From Polyangiaceae bacterium (lineage in GTDB: Bacteria > Myxococcota_A > Polyangia > Polyangiales > Polyangiaceae), in the NCBI GenBank assembly GCA_013361525.1, contig JABFXY010000148.1:1-35136 (forward strand): DNA of 35,136 bases. The letters run 5' to 3'. This document shows positions 1 to 7,661 of this stretch, in pieces. Under the pieces are notes generated by a model. It was not told where the DNA came from. It saw only the letters and a program-made list of their open reading frames with translations, and searched no databases. The position numbers and the translations under genes were made by a program. The number at the start of each line of letters is the position of its first letter. Within the stretch, counting starts at the first letter, position 1.

Positions 1-328
1 CGGTCCCGCCGCCTGCGCCGCCGCCACCCGAAGGTGCCCCGCCGGCGCCACCGCCGCCGTTCGCGCCGGTGCCATTGCCGCCGGTGCCGTTGCCACCGGT
101 CGACTCACCCGCCGGGATGCACTCGGGCGATTCGCTGTTCGAGTCGCCGGGCGGACAGCAGATATCGGCGTTGCGTCCGAGCTCGCGCGAGCTCTTGCAC
201 TCGAGCCCTTCGGAGCAATCCTCGTTGCCGTTCTCGGCGTTGCAGCGTTCTCCCTCGCTTTGAGAGGGGCACGCCGACAGCGCGGCGACGAACACGAGAA
301 GAAGGAGCGGTCGGCCCGTCCGGAGCAT
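1..328 (-). CDS. Cys-rich lipoprotein with Gly/Asn-rich linker, partial (3' end outside window)
   Basis: An open frame starts at the ATG at 328-326 on the minus strand and continues without a stop to the window edge, giving at least 109 residues. The N-terminus is a lipoprotein signal peptide: basic residues, a run of Leu/Val/Phe, then LSAC, so lipidation is predicted at the Cys near residue 20. The mature part has regularly spaced Cys pairs (CNAENGNEDCSEG, then CKSS, ICCPP, ECIP), followed by a low-complexity GGNGTGGNGTG and GGGGAGG linker. Such short Cys-rich modules followed by Gly/Asn linkers are common in myxobacterial surface lipoproteins (family knowledge). The C-terminal domain lies outside the window, so its function cannot be assigned. 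It is divergent from rsgA. Confidence 0.7.
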   Translation of the reverse strand, partial: MLRTGRPLLLLVFVAALSACPSQSEGERCNAENGNEDCSEGLECKSSRELGRNADICCPPGDSNSESPECIPAGESTGGNGTGGNGTGANGGGGAGGAPSGGGGAGGGT

Positions 329-479
329 CACGAGGTGTCTGTACACGAACTCCGCTTTCGGCTGAAGCGCGGTTTGCGCGCGCGTTCGTGCCCGGCGTCG
401 CGCGAGAGTCCCGAAAAACGCCGCACTTGTTGTGCGCTTTGTCTTTTCTTCGCGGCTTTGCAGTTGTTTCCTTCGCGCG

Positions 480-1529
480 ATGACGGGTGAAGGCGGCTCG
501 AAGCTCGAGACGCTCGGCCTCACGGCCGAGATGGCCGCTGCCTTCGACTCCCTTGCAGGTCCGGATTTGGCGCTGGGGCGTGTCACGCGCGTGGAGCGCG
601 GCTTCGCGAATGTGGTCACCGAGCGGATGGAGGGGGCCTTCCACGTGCCGAAGGGGCTTCTCCGCGAGAGCGACAAGCGCCGCGCGCTCGATCAGACCCC
701 CGTCACCGGCGATTGGGTCGTGGTCAGCACGTCGCGCCAGGCGATCGAGCGCGTTCTACCTCGCACGACCCAGTTCGTTCGGCGTGCGGCAGGGAAGCGC
801 GACGAAGCGCAGGTCGTCGCGGCGAACGTCGACGTCGTGTTCTTGCTCATGGGTCTCGACGGCGATTTCAATGTGCGCCGGCTCGAGCGTTACCTGACCC
901 TGTCGTCGGAGAGCGGCGCGAAGGCTGTCGTTCTTCTCACGAAGGCGGGCCTTTGCTCCGACGTGCCGAGCCGCGTCGCCGAGGTCGAAGCCGTCGCTCC
1001 GGGGGTTGTCATCCATCCGATCGACGTCGTCTCCGGCATCGACGTCGATGCCCCGCTGCAGCACGTCGGGCCTGGGGTCACCGCTGCGTTGATCGGGTCG
1101 TCCGGCGTCGGAAAGTCCACGCTCGCGAACTTCTTGATGGGCACCGAGGTCGCGAAGACGCGCGAGGTGCGCGCCCACGACGAGCGCGGCAAACACACCA
1201 CCTCTCGTCGCGAGCTCTATCTCCTCGGCGGCGGAGGCATCGTCATCGACACGCCGGGCATGCGCGAGCTCGCGCTCTGGGGCGAGACGAAGTCTCTCGA
1301 CGCCGCGTTCCCGGACGTCGTCGAAATCGCGCTCGGCTGTCGGTTCAGCGATTGCGCGCACGGCACCGAGCCGGGGTGCGCGGTCCGCGCGGCGGTTCGC
1401 GACGGCGCGCTCGAGGCAACGCGGCTCGCGAGCTACCAAGCTCTCGCAGCGGAGCTGGAAGACCGCGAAGGTGCACGTTCGCGACGGTATCCACGGAGCA
1501 CCGACCGACCGCCGCGCTCCCGTCGATGA
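480..1529 (+). CDS. rsgA: Small ribosomal subunit biogenesis GTPase RsgA
   Basis: RsgA is a circularly permuted GTPase that acts late in 30S subunit maturation and is stimulated by the 30S subunit. The 349-residue product has an N-terminal OB-like region (about residues 20-90), then the permuted G motifs: G4-like LLTKAGLC near 157, the P-loop GSSGVGKST at 206-214, the KHTT switch region, and DTPG at 257-260. A zinc knuckle follows (C287, C292, H294, C300, with the typical EPGCAV). Length fits the family. The ATG at 480 is preferred over an in-frame GTG at 432, which would add an unlikely leader. An oddity is that G4 reads TKAG where NKxD or TKxD is expected, so the guanine-specificity Asp is absent. 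The gene ends 8 bases before the convergent DAC-domain gene. Confidence 0.95.
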   Translation: MTGEGGSKLETLGLTAEMAAAFDSLAGPDLALGRVTRVERGFANVVTERMEGAFHVPKGLLRESDKRRALDQTPVTGDWVVVSTSRQAIERVLPRTTQFVRRAAGKRDEAQVVAANVDVVFLLMGLDGDFNVRRLERYLTLSSESGAKAVVLLTKAGLCSDVPSRVAEVEAVAPGVVIHPIDVVSGIDVDAPLQHVGPGVTAALIGSSGVGKSTLANFLMGTEVAKTREVRAHDERGKHTTSRRELYLLGGGGIVIDTPGMRELALWGETKSLDAAFPDVVEIALGCRFSDCAHGTEPGCAVRAAVRDGALEATRLASYQALAAELEDREGARSRRYPRSTDRPPRSRR

Positions 1530-1536
1530 ACGGCGA

Positions 1537-2841
1537 TCAACCGAAGGTCTGCGCGGCGACCTGATCCCAATACACGACGCCGCCGTCGTGCCAGCGCACG
1601 AAGCGCACGCCGCCGTCTTGTGACACGACGATGCATATCGCGTCGTGCACCGATGCGACGAGCCGGTACGCAGCGCGATGGCGCGTGCCCATTCCGTCGG
1701 TTTGCTCTTCGATGCGCGTCGCTCCTTCGAGGTCGAGCGCCTGCGAGATCATTGGGACCTCCTCCAACTTGCCGGAGATGATGCCCCCGAAACCGATGAG
1801 CTCGAAGCGGTGGGTCATGACGACGAGCCCGTCGACGTCCGCGAGCGCGCTCACGAGATAAGCCATCTCCATGATGCCCTCGTCGAGCTGTGCGGTCGCC
1901 GGCGTCGTCGACGCTTCGTAGTCCTCCCACCCGATGCGCGACCCCTTGCCGCGCTTCTCTTCGCCGAGCTGGCGGAGCGTGGCGGAGAGCAACGTGCGAA
2001 AGCGCCGCCTCGGCTCGCTGTCCTCGAACCGATATTTCAGCTCGACCAGGCCGCGTTTGCACATGTCCTCGAGGCACTGCGGCTGCACGACGAGGAGCGT
2101 CCCACCGTGGCGCGCGCCGCGGATGGTGGAGATGATGCGGCGGGTGAAGCTCTGACCGATGCGCCGCACCAGCTCGAGATCGAGCGCGGGCCACCCTTCT
2201 TTGCCTTCTCCATCCGCACCGTACAGCGCCGCTACTTCGCCGCGCACGGGGGCGAAGCTCTGCGCCAACCATTGCGACTCGAACACGTCGAGCATCGGAA
2301 TCGTGAGCTCCCCCGCGTAGAGCCGCGCGAGCGTGCGCGAGCCGAGGTTCACGACGAGGTTTCCCGGCCCGTTGACGTGGATGAGCAAAACCGAGGGCAA
2401 CTCCGGCGCGCCGCCTCGGCCGCCGCGCACCGTCTGCAGCCAGCGCGGCCCCGTGTGCAGCATTCCCCAGAGAAGCAGCCGATCCTCGAAGACGTACGCG
2501 CCGATCACCGATCGCGGAAACTTCACGGCGGTCGCGAGCTTTCGCAGCTCGTGCACCGCGAAGGGTCGCGGCACGGTGAACTTCAGCGGATGGACGCCCC
2601 TCGGCACCCACCCGTTCGGATCGAACGCGTCGGGCGATGCGATCGCGAGCCGGAAGGTGAGCGTGCGATCCTCGTCACGCAGCAAGCTCACTTGGTAGGC
2701 AACGGACAGCACGGACTCGACGACGTCCGAATCCTCCGGAAAGGTGAGGCCTTGCGCGGTCACACCGAGCTCTTCCAACCTCGAAAGGACGAAGCTCGAG
2801 AGCTCTCGCGGGTATGCGTGGGAAGGACCCGGTCGTGCCAT
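1537..2841 (-). CDS. DAC (DisA_N) domain protein, putative diadenylate cyclase with DACNV-like N-terminal domain
   Basis: The 434-residue product ends in a diadenylate cyclase (DAC) domain at about residues 225-425. Seen directly are the metal-binding DG motif as VDGLVVM (D337, G338) and the ATP-binding GTRHRAA motif (R387-H388-R389), followed by VVSQDGG. These are the hallmarks of enzymes that condense two ATP to c-di-AMP. In place of the usual DGA triplet it has DGL. Residues 1-220 form a separate globular domain without membrane segments. It resembles the predicted sensor domains named DACNV that are fused to DAC domains, but that assignment is from memory and moderate. It is unlike CdaA (no transmembrane segments) and unlike DisA (no C-terminal HhH region). 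c-di-AMP synthesis is inferred. The start is the ATG at 2841-2839. Confidence 0.8.
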   Translation of the reverse strand: MARPGPSHAYPRELSSFVLSRLEELGVTAQGLTFPEDSDVVESVLSVAYQVSLLRDEDRTLTFRLAIASPDAFDPNGWVPRGVHPLKFTVPRPFAVHELRKLATAVKFPRSVIGAYVFEDRLLLWGMLHTGPRWLQTVRGGRGGAPELPSVLLIHVNGPGNLVVNLGSRTLARLYAGELTIPMLDVFESQWLAQSFAPVRGEVAALYGADGEGKEGWPALDLELVRRIGQSFTRRIISTIRGARHGGTLLVVQPQCLEDMCKRGLVELKYRFEDSEPRRRFRTLLSATLRQLGEEKRGKGSRIGWEDYEASTTPATAQLDEGIMEMAYLVSALADVDGLVVMTHRFELIGFGGIISGKLEEVPMISQALDLEGATRIEEQTDGMGTRHRAAYRLVASVHDAICIVVSQDGGVRFVRWHDGGVVYWDQVAAQTFG

Positions 2842-2908
2842 GTGCTCGCAAGCGTAACCGAGGACCGCTCGGCATTCCGCTGGGACGAAGCGGCGCTAGA
2901 GTGAAGGC

Positions 2909-3790
2909 ATGGGGCACGCGGCGTTGCTCTGCATCGTCTTCGGGCTGCTCGGGACGTGCGGCATGGCGCGCGTCTTCGGGATTCGGTTCCGGCTCGCCGT
3001 CCTTCCGGGGCTCGGCGTCTCCTCTCTTGTCGTTGCGCTGTTTGCGTTTTTCACGGGTGCGGTTCTAGCGCCCGGGCGATTCGCGCCTTGGCCCGCGATG
3101 CTGGTCGGCATCGTCATGCTGGGTTTGCTGGCTCTCGTGTTCCAGCGAACCTCGTGGGCGGCGCGCGTGTCGGCACGTTTGCTCGACCCGGCACGTCGAG
3201 AGGTCACCCTCGCGCGCTTGCGAACCAGCATCGAGCGGGTGGTCGCTTCACCCGCCCTCACGCGCCAGCGTTCACACGACATCATCGGTGTCTCGAGCGC
3301 GCTGATCTTCATCGATCAGGCCGGGCTCGCTGCGGCGTGGCTCGGCAAGATCGACGCGGTCTCGCTCCCGAACGATCTGCTCCTCGTCGCGGTCAACAAC
3401 GAGGCCGTCGCTTGGATGATGCTCGGCAAGCTGGATTCAGCGCGTGCCGCGCTCCGCAAGATCGAGCATCGCGCGCCGAGCTCCGAGCACGACACGTTGT
3501 TCGCGACGAGCGCGCTGATTCGTGCGCTGGAGGGCGATCACAAAGGTGCGCTCGACGAAGCCGACGCCCTCGAGGCGCGCGCGAAGAGCGCCAGGCTCGA
3601 CGGCGCCATTTTGGAGATCCGCGCGACGGCGTACGCCGGCCTCGGCGACCTGACGCGGGCGAAGGAGATGCTCGCGGGCTCACGCGACGACTACCGCGAC
3701 ACGCTTCTCGTCGCCGTCGTCCGCAAAGGTGGACCGGCCGCGACCCTCGCGCGCCAGCTGCTCGAAGCGCAGGGCTCACCCTATCGCTGA
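2909..3790 (+). CDS. Membrane-anchored TPR-like protein of unknown function
   Basis: The product is 293 residues. Three hydrophobic segments (about 4-20, 28-52 and 62-80) precede a soluble helical region of about 200 residues. That region has the alternating small and hydrophobic pattern of TPR-type repeats, for example the stretches around NEAVAWMMLGKLDSARAAL, SALIRALEGDHKGALDEAD and ATAYAGLGDLTRAKEML. The repeats probably form a cytoplasmic or periplasmic protein-binding scaffold. No catalytic motif was seen. The start ATG at 2909 follows GTGAAGGC, so the ribosome-binding site is unusually close. The next ATG, at 2963, would remove the first segment. The gene is divergent from the DAC-domain gene and ends 9 bases before the convergent pgsA. 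Specific function is not recognised. Confidence 0.75.
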   Translation: MGHAALLCIVFGLLGTCGMARVFGIRFRLAVLPGLGVSSLVVALFAFFTGAVLAPGRFAPWPAMLVGIVMLGLLALVFQRTSWAARVSARLLDPARREVTLARLRTSIERVVASPALTRQRSHDIIGVSSALIFIDQAGLAAAWLGKIDAVSLPNDLLLVAVNNEAVAWMMLGKLDSARAALRKIEHRAPSSEHDTLFATSALIRALEGDHKGALDEADALEARAKSARLDGAILEIRATAYAGLGDLTRAKEMLAGSRDDYRDTLLVAVVRKGGPAATLARQLLEAQGSPYR

Positions 3791-3799
3791 GCGCCGTGC

Positions 3800-4537
3800 T
3801 CAGCGCTTCGGCGCGGGCTTGTCTCGCTGCTCGATCGCTTGTGCGAACAGGCTCATGTAGCCGACGGCGCTCGTCAGCGAGAAGACGAGCGAGGCGTACA
3901 CCATGAGCCGGCCGACGTTCACGAGGTCGATGACCCCGAAGTCGTAGAAGTAGCCGTTCACGTGGTACGGGAAGCCGAGGATCAGGCACACGATGCCGAT
4001 CATCTGGAGCGCAGTCTTCGCTTTGCCGCCCTTCTCCGCGGCGATGACGAGCCCTTCGCTCGACGCGATGCTGCGCAATGCGGTGATGGTGATCTCGCGG
4101 CTGATCAGGAGCGCGACCGCCCACGCGGCGATGCGACCCATCGACACCAGCCATACGGCCGTGGCTGCGACGATGAGCTTGTCGGCGAGCGGATCGAGGA
4201 ACTTGCCGAGCACGCTGACGAGGCCCTGCCGGCGCGCGAGCCATCCATCGAGCGCGTCGGTGAGCGCGGCGAGGCCGTAGACGATCGCAGCCCAGAAACA
4301 GTCGCGCGGCGTGCCCCTCGACAACAAGAGGAGGACAACCGGGATCATCACGATGCGACCGAACGTGAGCAGGTTCGGCAGGTTCTTCGCGTCGTTCCAG
4401 AGCGTTCGGCGCTCGAGGCGTTTGCGCTCGCGCACCTTTTGACGCTGCGCTTTGCGCTGCGCGCGCTTCGACGCCGGCGCGCGGCTCGGGCGCTCCGATC
4501 GCTCCGGTCGATCCGTGGGGCGCCCGTCATCGGCCAT
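3800..4537 (-). CDS. pgsA: CDP-diacylglycerol--glycerol-3-phosphate 3-phosphatidyltransferase
   Basis: This is an inner-membrane enzyme that makes phosphatidylglycerophosphate, the committed step to phosphatidylglycerol and cardiolipin. The CDP-alcohol phosphatidyltransferase signature D-x2-DG-x2-AR-x8-G-x3-D-x3-D is complete: D94, D97-G98, A101-R102, G111, D115, D119 (counted from the ATG at 4537). Several membrane segments follow, as expected for the family. The first 45 residues form an Arg/Lys-rich, charged extension absent from typical PgsA and of unknown role. The ATG at 4537 has AAGGGA about 12 bases upstream. An in-frame GTG at 4558 is possible but would give no better site. The start overlaps the end of the upstream TPR-AIM24 gene by 11 bases, so translational coupling is likely. 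Other CDP-alcohol transferases (PssA, cardiolipin synthase type) are less likely. Confidence 0.88.
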   Translation of the reverse strand: MADDGRPTDRPERSERPSRAPASKRAQRKAQRQKVRERKRLERRTLWNDAKNLPNLLTFGRIVMIPVVLLLLSRGTPRDCFWAAIVYGLAALTDALDGWLARRQGLVSVLGKFLDPLADKLIVAATAVWLVSMGRIAAWAVALLISREITITALRSIASSEGLVIAAEKGGKAKTALQMIGIVCLILGFPYHVNGYFYDFGVIDLVNVGRLMVYASLVFSLTSAVGYMSLFAQAIEQRDKPAPKR

Positions 4538-6098
4538 CGACGAGCACCATCCCTTCACCCTGCATCGCCACGAGACCGCGGGCGCGCGTCGGCGATTCGC
4601 TCGGAGCGAGCGCGCGCGCCGAGACGCGGCCGAGCCAGCCGAGGACCGCGTGCGCGCGAACGAGCAACGTGCGGCCCTCCGTCACCTCGAGCGACGCGCT
4701 GCCGACGGGCAGGGCGAGCGTCACCGTGCCCGTTCCGCGGAGGTTGACCATCGCGATGAAGTCGCCGTCGCCGTTGGGCAGGCGCGCGCTCTCGTACACG
4801 ACGTCGCCGTCGAGCGCGACGAGCGCGCTCTCACGAACCGTGACGGTCTCGTTCGAGAGCGCGATCGGGAAGAGCTTCGTTCCGGCGGGTGGGCCGAGCA
4901 CGAGCTCGCCCACGCCGTCGAGCGCGAGGATGGGAGCGCCCGCGATGCCGAGCGGCTCTTCACCGTCGCGGCCGCGTGTCTTTTTCACGAGCGGGCGGGT
5001 CGCGATGCTCGTACCGAAGGACATCGCGCGGACGGCGTCGAAGCGCGCCGCGACGCCGGTGCCCGCGCGAATCAACACGCAGCCACTGTCGTGGAGCCCG
5101 ACGGAATGGTCGCGCGGAAAGACCAACAGGTGGTTGCGAGCGAACGACTCCGCGGTCGGCGGCGGTGCGCAGGAACGGCGATCGAAGGCGGTGCTCGACG
5201 GCGATGAGGCGATCGTCGTTTCGCCGTCGAGCAGGCTCGCGGCCGATGGAAAACCGCCCGCGCTCGGCTTCGGCGTTTGCAGCGGGGGCGTTTGCAGCGG
5301 GGGCGTCTGCAGCGGGGACGTTTGCAGCGGAATTGAGCCCGGATCCGACGAGCGCGCGCCGAACGATGGCGGCGGGACGAGCGAATCGGAAGGCGCGAGC
5401 GATGGCAGGAAGCTCTTTCGATCGGCGGCGGCGTGCTCGCGACCCGGCTCGACGGCCGCCCACGTCCCCGACGCCGAGACCCTCGGCTGACCGAGCTCGG
5501 CGCGAAAGCCTGCACCACCGCGCTCGAGCTCGTCGAACGCTTCGGTTGCCGCGCGCGACACCACCTCGCGTTCAGGCGACGTCAAACGTCCGGGCGCCGG
5601 TGGCGGCGCCCCGGGTTGCGACAGCTCGGTGAGGCGACGAGCCATGACGTGATGGCCGCCTGCCTGGAATGCTGCGACGGCCCGCTCCGCGTCGCCGAGG
5701 CGTTGGAAGGCGAGGCCGAGGTAGCCCCACGCGCGGCTGTGGTGCGGATCGCGCTGAATGACGTGCTCGAGCTCGGCGCGCGCGGAGCTCGGCTGGCCCG
5801 TCTTCAAGTAACAGAGCGCGAGGTTGATCCGAGGTGTCGTCGCGTCCGGAAATGCCTGGATGAGCTCGGTGTAGATTGCGATCGCGCGCGGATAGAGCCC
5901 GAGCCGAAAGTAGACGATCGCGAGCAGATCCTGCCCCTTCGCGTCTCGCGGCTGCAGCGCCAGCGCGTTCTCGAGCTCCTGCTTCGCCTCGTGGACCCGA
6001 TCGTCCTGTAGGAGCTCGCTGCCCCGATACAGGTGAAACAAGAAATCCTCCGCGGAAACTTCGCGGCCGGACTGGGGTCCTACATCGTCGTCGCCCAT
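4527..6098 (-). CDS. TPR protein with C-terminal AIM24-type domain
   Basis: The product is 523 residues with three parts. Residues 18-150 hold about four TPR units, for example around LENALALQPRDAKGQDLLA, AIAIYTELIQAFPDA and AELEHVIQRDP. Residues 160-320 are a disordered Pro/Ser/Ala linker that contains a fourfold LQTxPLQTP repeat encoded by a 15-bp tandem repeat. Residues about 320-520 form a beta-rich domain with the look of AIM24/DUF124 proteins (VALDGDVVYE, VNLRGTGTVTLALP, TLLVRAHAVLGW). AIM24-type domains are widespread in bacteria without a settled biochemical role (family knowledge). The gene lies 70 bases downstream of the degenerate kinase and overlaps pgsA by 11 bases, so these three are a plausible transcription unit. 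The role is inferred to be scaffolding, possibly at the membrane. Confidence 0.8.
   Translation of the reverse strand: MGDDDVGPQSGREVSAEDFLFHLYRGSELLQDDRVHEAKQELENALALQPRDAKGQDLLAIVYFRLGLYPRAIAIYTELIQAFPDATTPRINLALCYLKTGQPSSARAELEHVIQRDPHHSRAWGYLGLAFQRLGDAERAVAAFQAGGHHVMARRLTELSQPGAPPPAPGRLTSPEREVVSRAATEAFDELERGGAGFRAELGQPRVSASGTWAAVEPGREHAAADRKSFLPSLAPSDSLVPPPSFGARSSDPGSIPLQTSPLQTPPLQTPPLQTPKPSAGGFPSAASLLDGETTIASSPSSTAFDRRSCAPPPTAESFARNHLLVFPRDHSVGLHDSGCVLIRAGTGVAARFDAVRAMSFGTSIATRPLVKKTRGRDGEEPLGIAGAPILALDGVGELVLGPPAGTKLFPIALSNETVTVRESALVALDGDVVYESARLPNGDGDFIAMVNLRGTGTVTLALPVGSASLEVTEGRTLLVRAHAVLGWLGRVSARALAPSESPTRARGLVAMQGEGMVLVDGR
5275..5334. repeat. 15-bp direct tandem repeat, four copies, in coding sequence
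   Basis: Four consecutive 15-base units lie at 5275-5289, 5290-5304, 5305-5319 and 5320-5334. The first two are identical (GTTTGCAGCGGGGGC), the third differs at two bases and the fourth only at its 3' end. The unit is a multiple of three and encodes repeated Leu-Gln-Thr-Pro-Pro-type pentapeptides in the linker of the TPR-AIM24 protein. Copy number could change by slippage without breaking the frame. Confidence 0.9.
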
Positions 6099-6168
6099 CG
6101 GCGCCCGTACGTTAGCCCAACGGCCTGCCGTCGTCCCGCCCGTGGATCAAAGAACGACGGCGGTACGG

Positions 6169-7548
6169 CTACTGGCGATTGGAGAGCGAGCGCTCGAGGT
6201 CGTTGAAGACCGGATCCTTCTTGGCTGCAGGCTGATCTTTCTTCGCCGAGGTCTTTTTTCGCTTCGCGCCATCGGCCGGCGGCGAGGCGCTCGAGGTCGC
6301 GCTCGTCGTCGCTGAAGCGCTCGTTGCCGCGGACATCGTCGCGGTCGCCGTCGCCTTGGCGGTCACGGCCGGTCGCGGCCGATGTCCCGCGCGAGCCGGG
6401 TCCGAGACGGCCGCTCCGGCCTGCGCGTCGGTGGGCTTCGCGTCCTTCATCAGGTACGGCACGAGCGGCGTCAGCGCGAGCAGCGCGACCATGACGAAAG
6501 AGGCCTGCCCGGCGCGCCGGACGCTCACCCAGCGGCTCGCGGGTGGAGGCGGCAGCGGCGTCAGCGCCATCGGCTGCATCGACGCGTGCGTGACGGCAGC
6601 CGCACGGCTCACTGCGTCATCATCAATCGCTTGGCGGAGGGCCGTGAGCATGTCTCGCACGTTCGAGAAGCGACGCTTGATCTCCTTGTCGAGCGCGCGC
6701 TCGAAGAACGCGTCGATGGCCGGCGACAAATCGCTTCGATGTTTGCTCGGCGGCGTCGGTGGGCGCGTCAACACCCCGATCATGGTCTGCGAGCCCGTCT
6801 CGGCGTCGAACGGACGAGCCCCCGTGAGCGCCTCGTAAGCAAGGACCGCGAGCGCCCATCGGTCGATGGATGGATCGGCGACCTCCCCGAGCACCTGCTC
6901 CGGGCTCATGTACGAGGGCGTTCCGACGACGACGCCCGGGATCGAAGACGGCGGACGATCCAGCGAAGCGCGCGGATCGATGCTCTTCGCGAAGATGAAG
7001 TTTCCGAGCTTGGCGAAGTCGGGCACCGCGGCGGAGCTCGAGATCCACACGTTGGCCGGGCGCACGTCGCGGTGGACGATGCCCGCGTGGTGCGCGGCGG
7101 TCAGCGCCTCGCCGATCTGCTCGACGATGTGTAAGACGCGCGCCGGCGCGAGCGGAGCGTCGTACCGCAGCACGTCGGCGAGACACACGCCGCGGTCGCG
7201 CTCGATCACGAGGAACGGACCGCTCGGGCCGACGTCGGCATCGTGGATCGTCACGATGTGTTGTGAGCGAGCGCAGAGAAGCGCCGAGACCTGAGCCTCG
7301 AAACGAAAGCGCTCGATCGCCGCCTGCGCCGCTTCACTGTCGCCGCGCTCGTCGCTCGTGAGGAACTTGATGAGCGCGGGTCGTTTCAGGAGCAGGTGCT
7401 CACCTGCCCAAATTTCGACGCCCTCTTCGACGGTGACCACGTCGGTCAACCGGTAGCGACCGAGCAGGATCTCGGTCGCGACGTGACACACCGAAGCGTC
7501 GGCGCGTGGGGCGTCGACGTCCCGGGAGATTCGAGCATCACCAGCCAT
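6169..7548 (-). CDS. Degenerate serine/threonine-kinase-like protein, probable membrane-anchored pseudokinase
   Basis: The 459-residue product has a PknB-type kinase fold at about residues 28-305. Several motifs are intact: the VAIK-type Lys (ALIK, K61), the helix-C Glu (E84), HRDVRPAN (159-166), the SPE of the APE motif, and D229. Two motifs are lost. The glycine-rich loop reads VTVEEGVEIW with no GxGxxG, and the Mg-binding DFG is replaced by NFI (183-185, within KLGNFIFAK). A transmembrane segment at about 349-367 is followed by an Ala/Thr/Ser- and Lys-rich tail. The start chosen is the ATG at 7548, with GAGGCGAG just upstream; an in-frame TTG lies at 7566. Loss of the DFG Asp normally abolishes or greatly weakens catalysis (family knowledge), so a scaffold or receptor role is inferred. 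It is followed by TPR-AIM24 and pgsA. Confidence 0.88.
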   Translation of the reverse strand: MAGDARISRDVDAPRADASVCHVATEILLGRYRLTDVVTVEEGVEIWAGEHLLLKRPALIKFLTSDERGDSEAAQAAIERFRFEAQVSALLCARSQHIVTIHDADVGPSGPFLVIERDRGVCLADVLRYDAPLAPARVLHIVEQIGEALTAAHHAGIVHRDVRPANVWISSSAAVPDFAKLGNFIFAKSIDPRASLDRPPSSIPGVVVGTPSYMSPEQVLGEVADPSIDRWALAVLAYEALTGARPFDAETGSQTMIGVLTRPPTPPSKHRSDLSPAIDAFFERALDKEIKRRFSNVRDMLTALRQAIDDDAVSRAAAVTHASMQPMALTPLPPPPASRWVSVRRAGQASFVMVALLALTPLVPYLMKDAKPTDAQAGAAVSDPARAGHRPRPAVTAKATATATMSAATSASATTSATSSASPPADGAKRKKTSAKKDQPAAKKDPVFNDLERSLSNRQ

Positions 7549-7661
7549 CTCGCTCGCCTCAATCAAGAACTGGTCCCGCCCCGAGCACGCGCATCTCGCG
7601 CACCCGACGTCGCGCCCGCCGCACGAAGCTCAATCGCCACGCCACGACGCGCGAGCCGTGA

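Noticed and set aside
6127..6161. Inverted repeat GCCGTCGT/ACGACGGC after the pseudokinase
   Set aside because: The arms are only 8 bp with a 19-base loop and no T-run; likely chance in GC-rich DNA.
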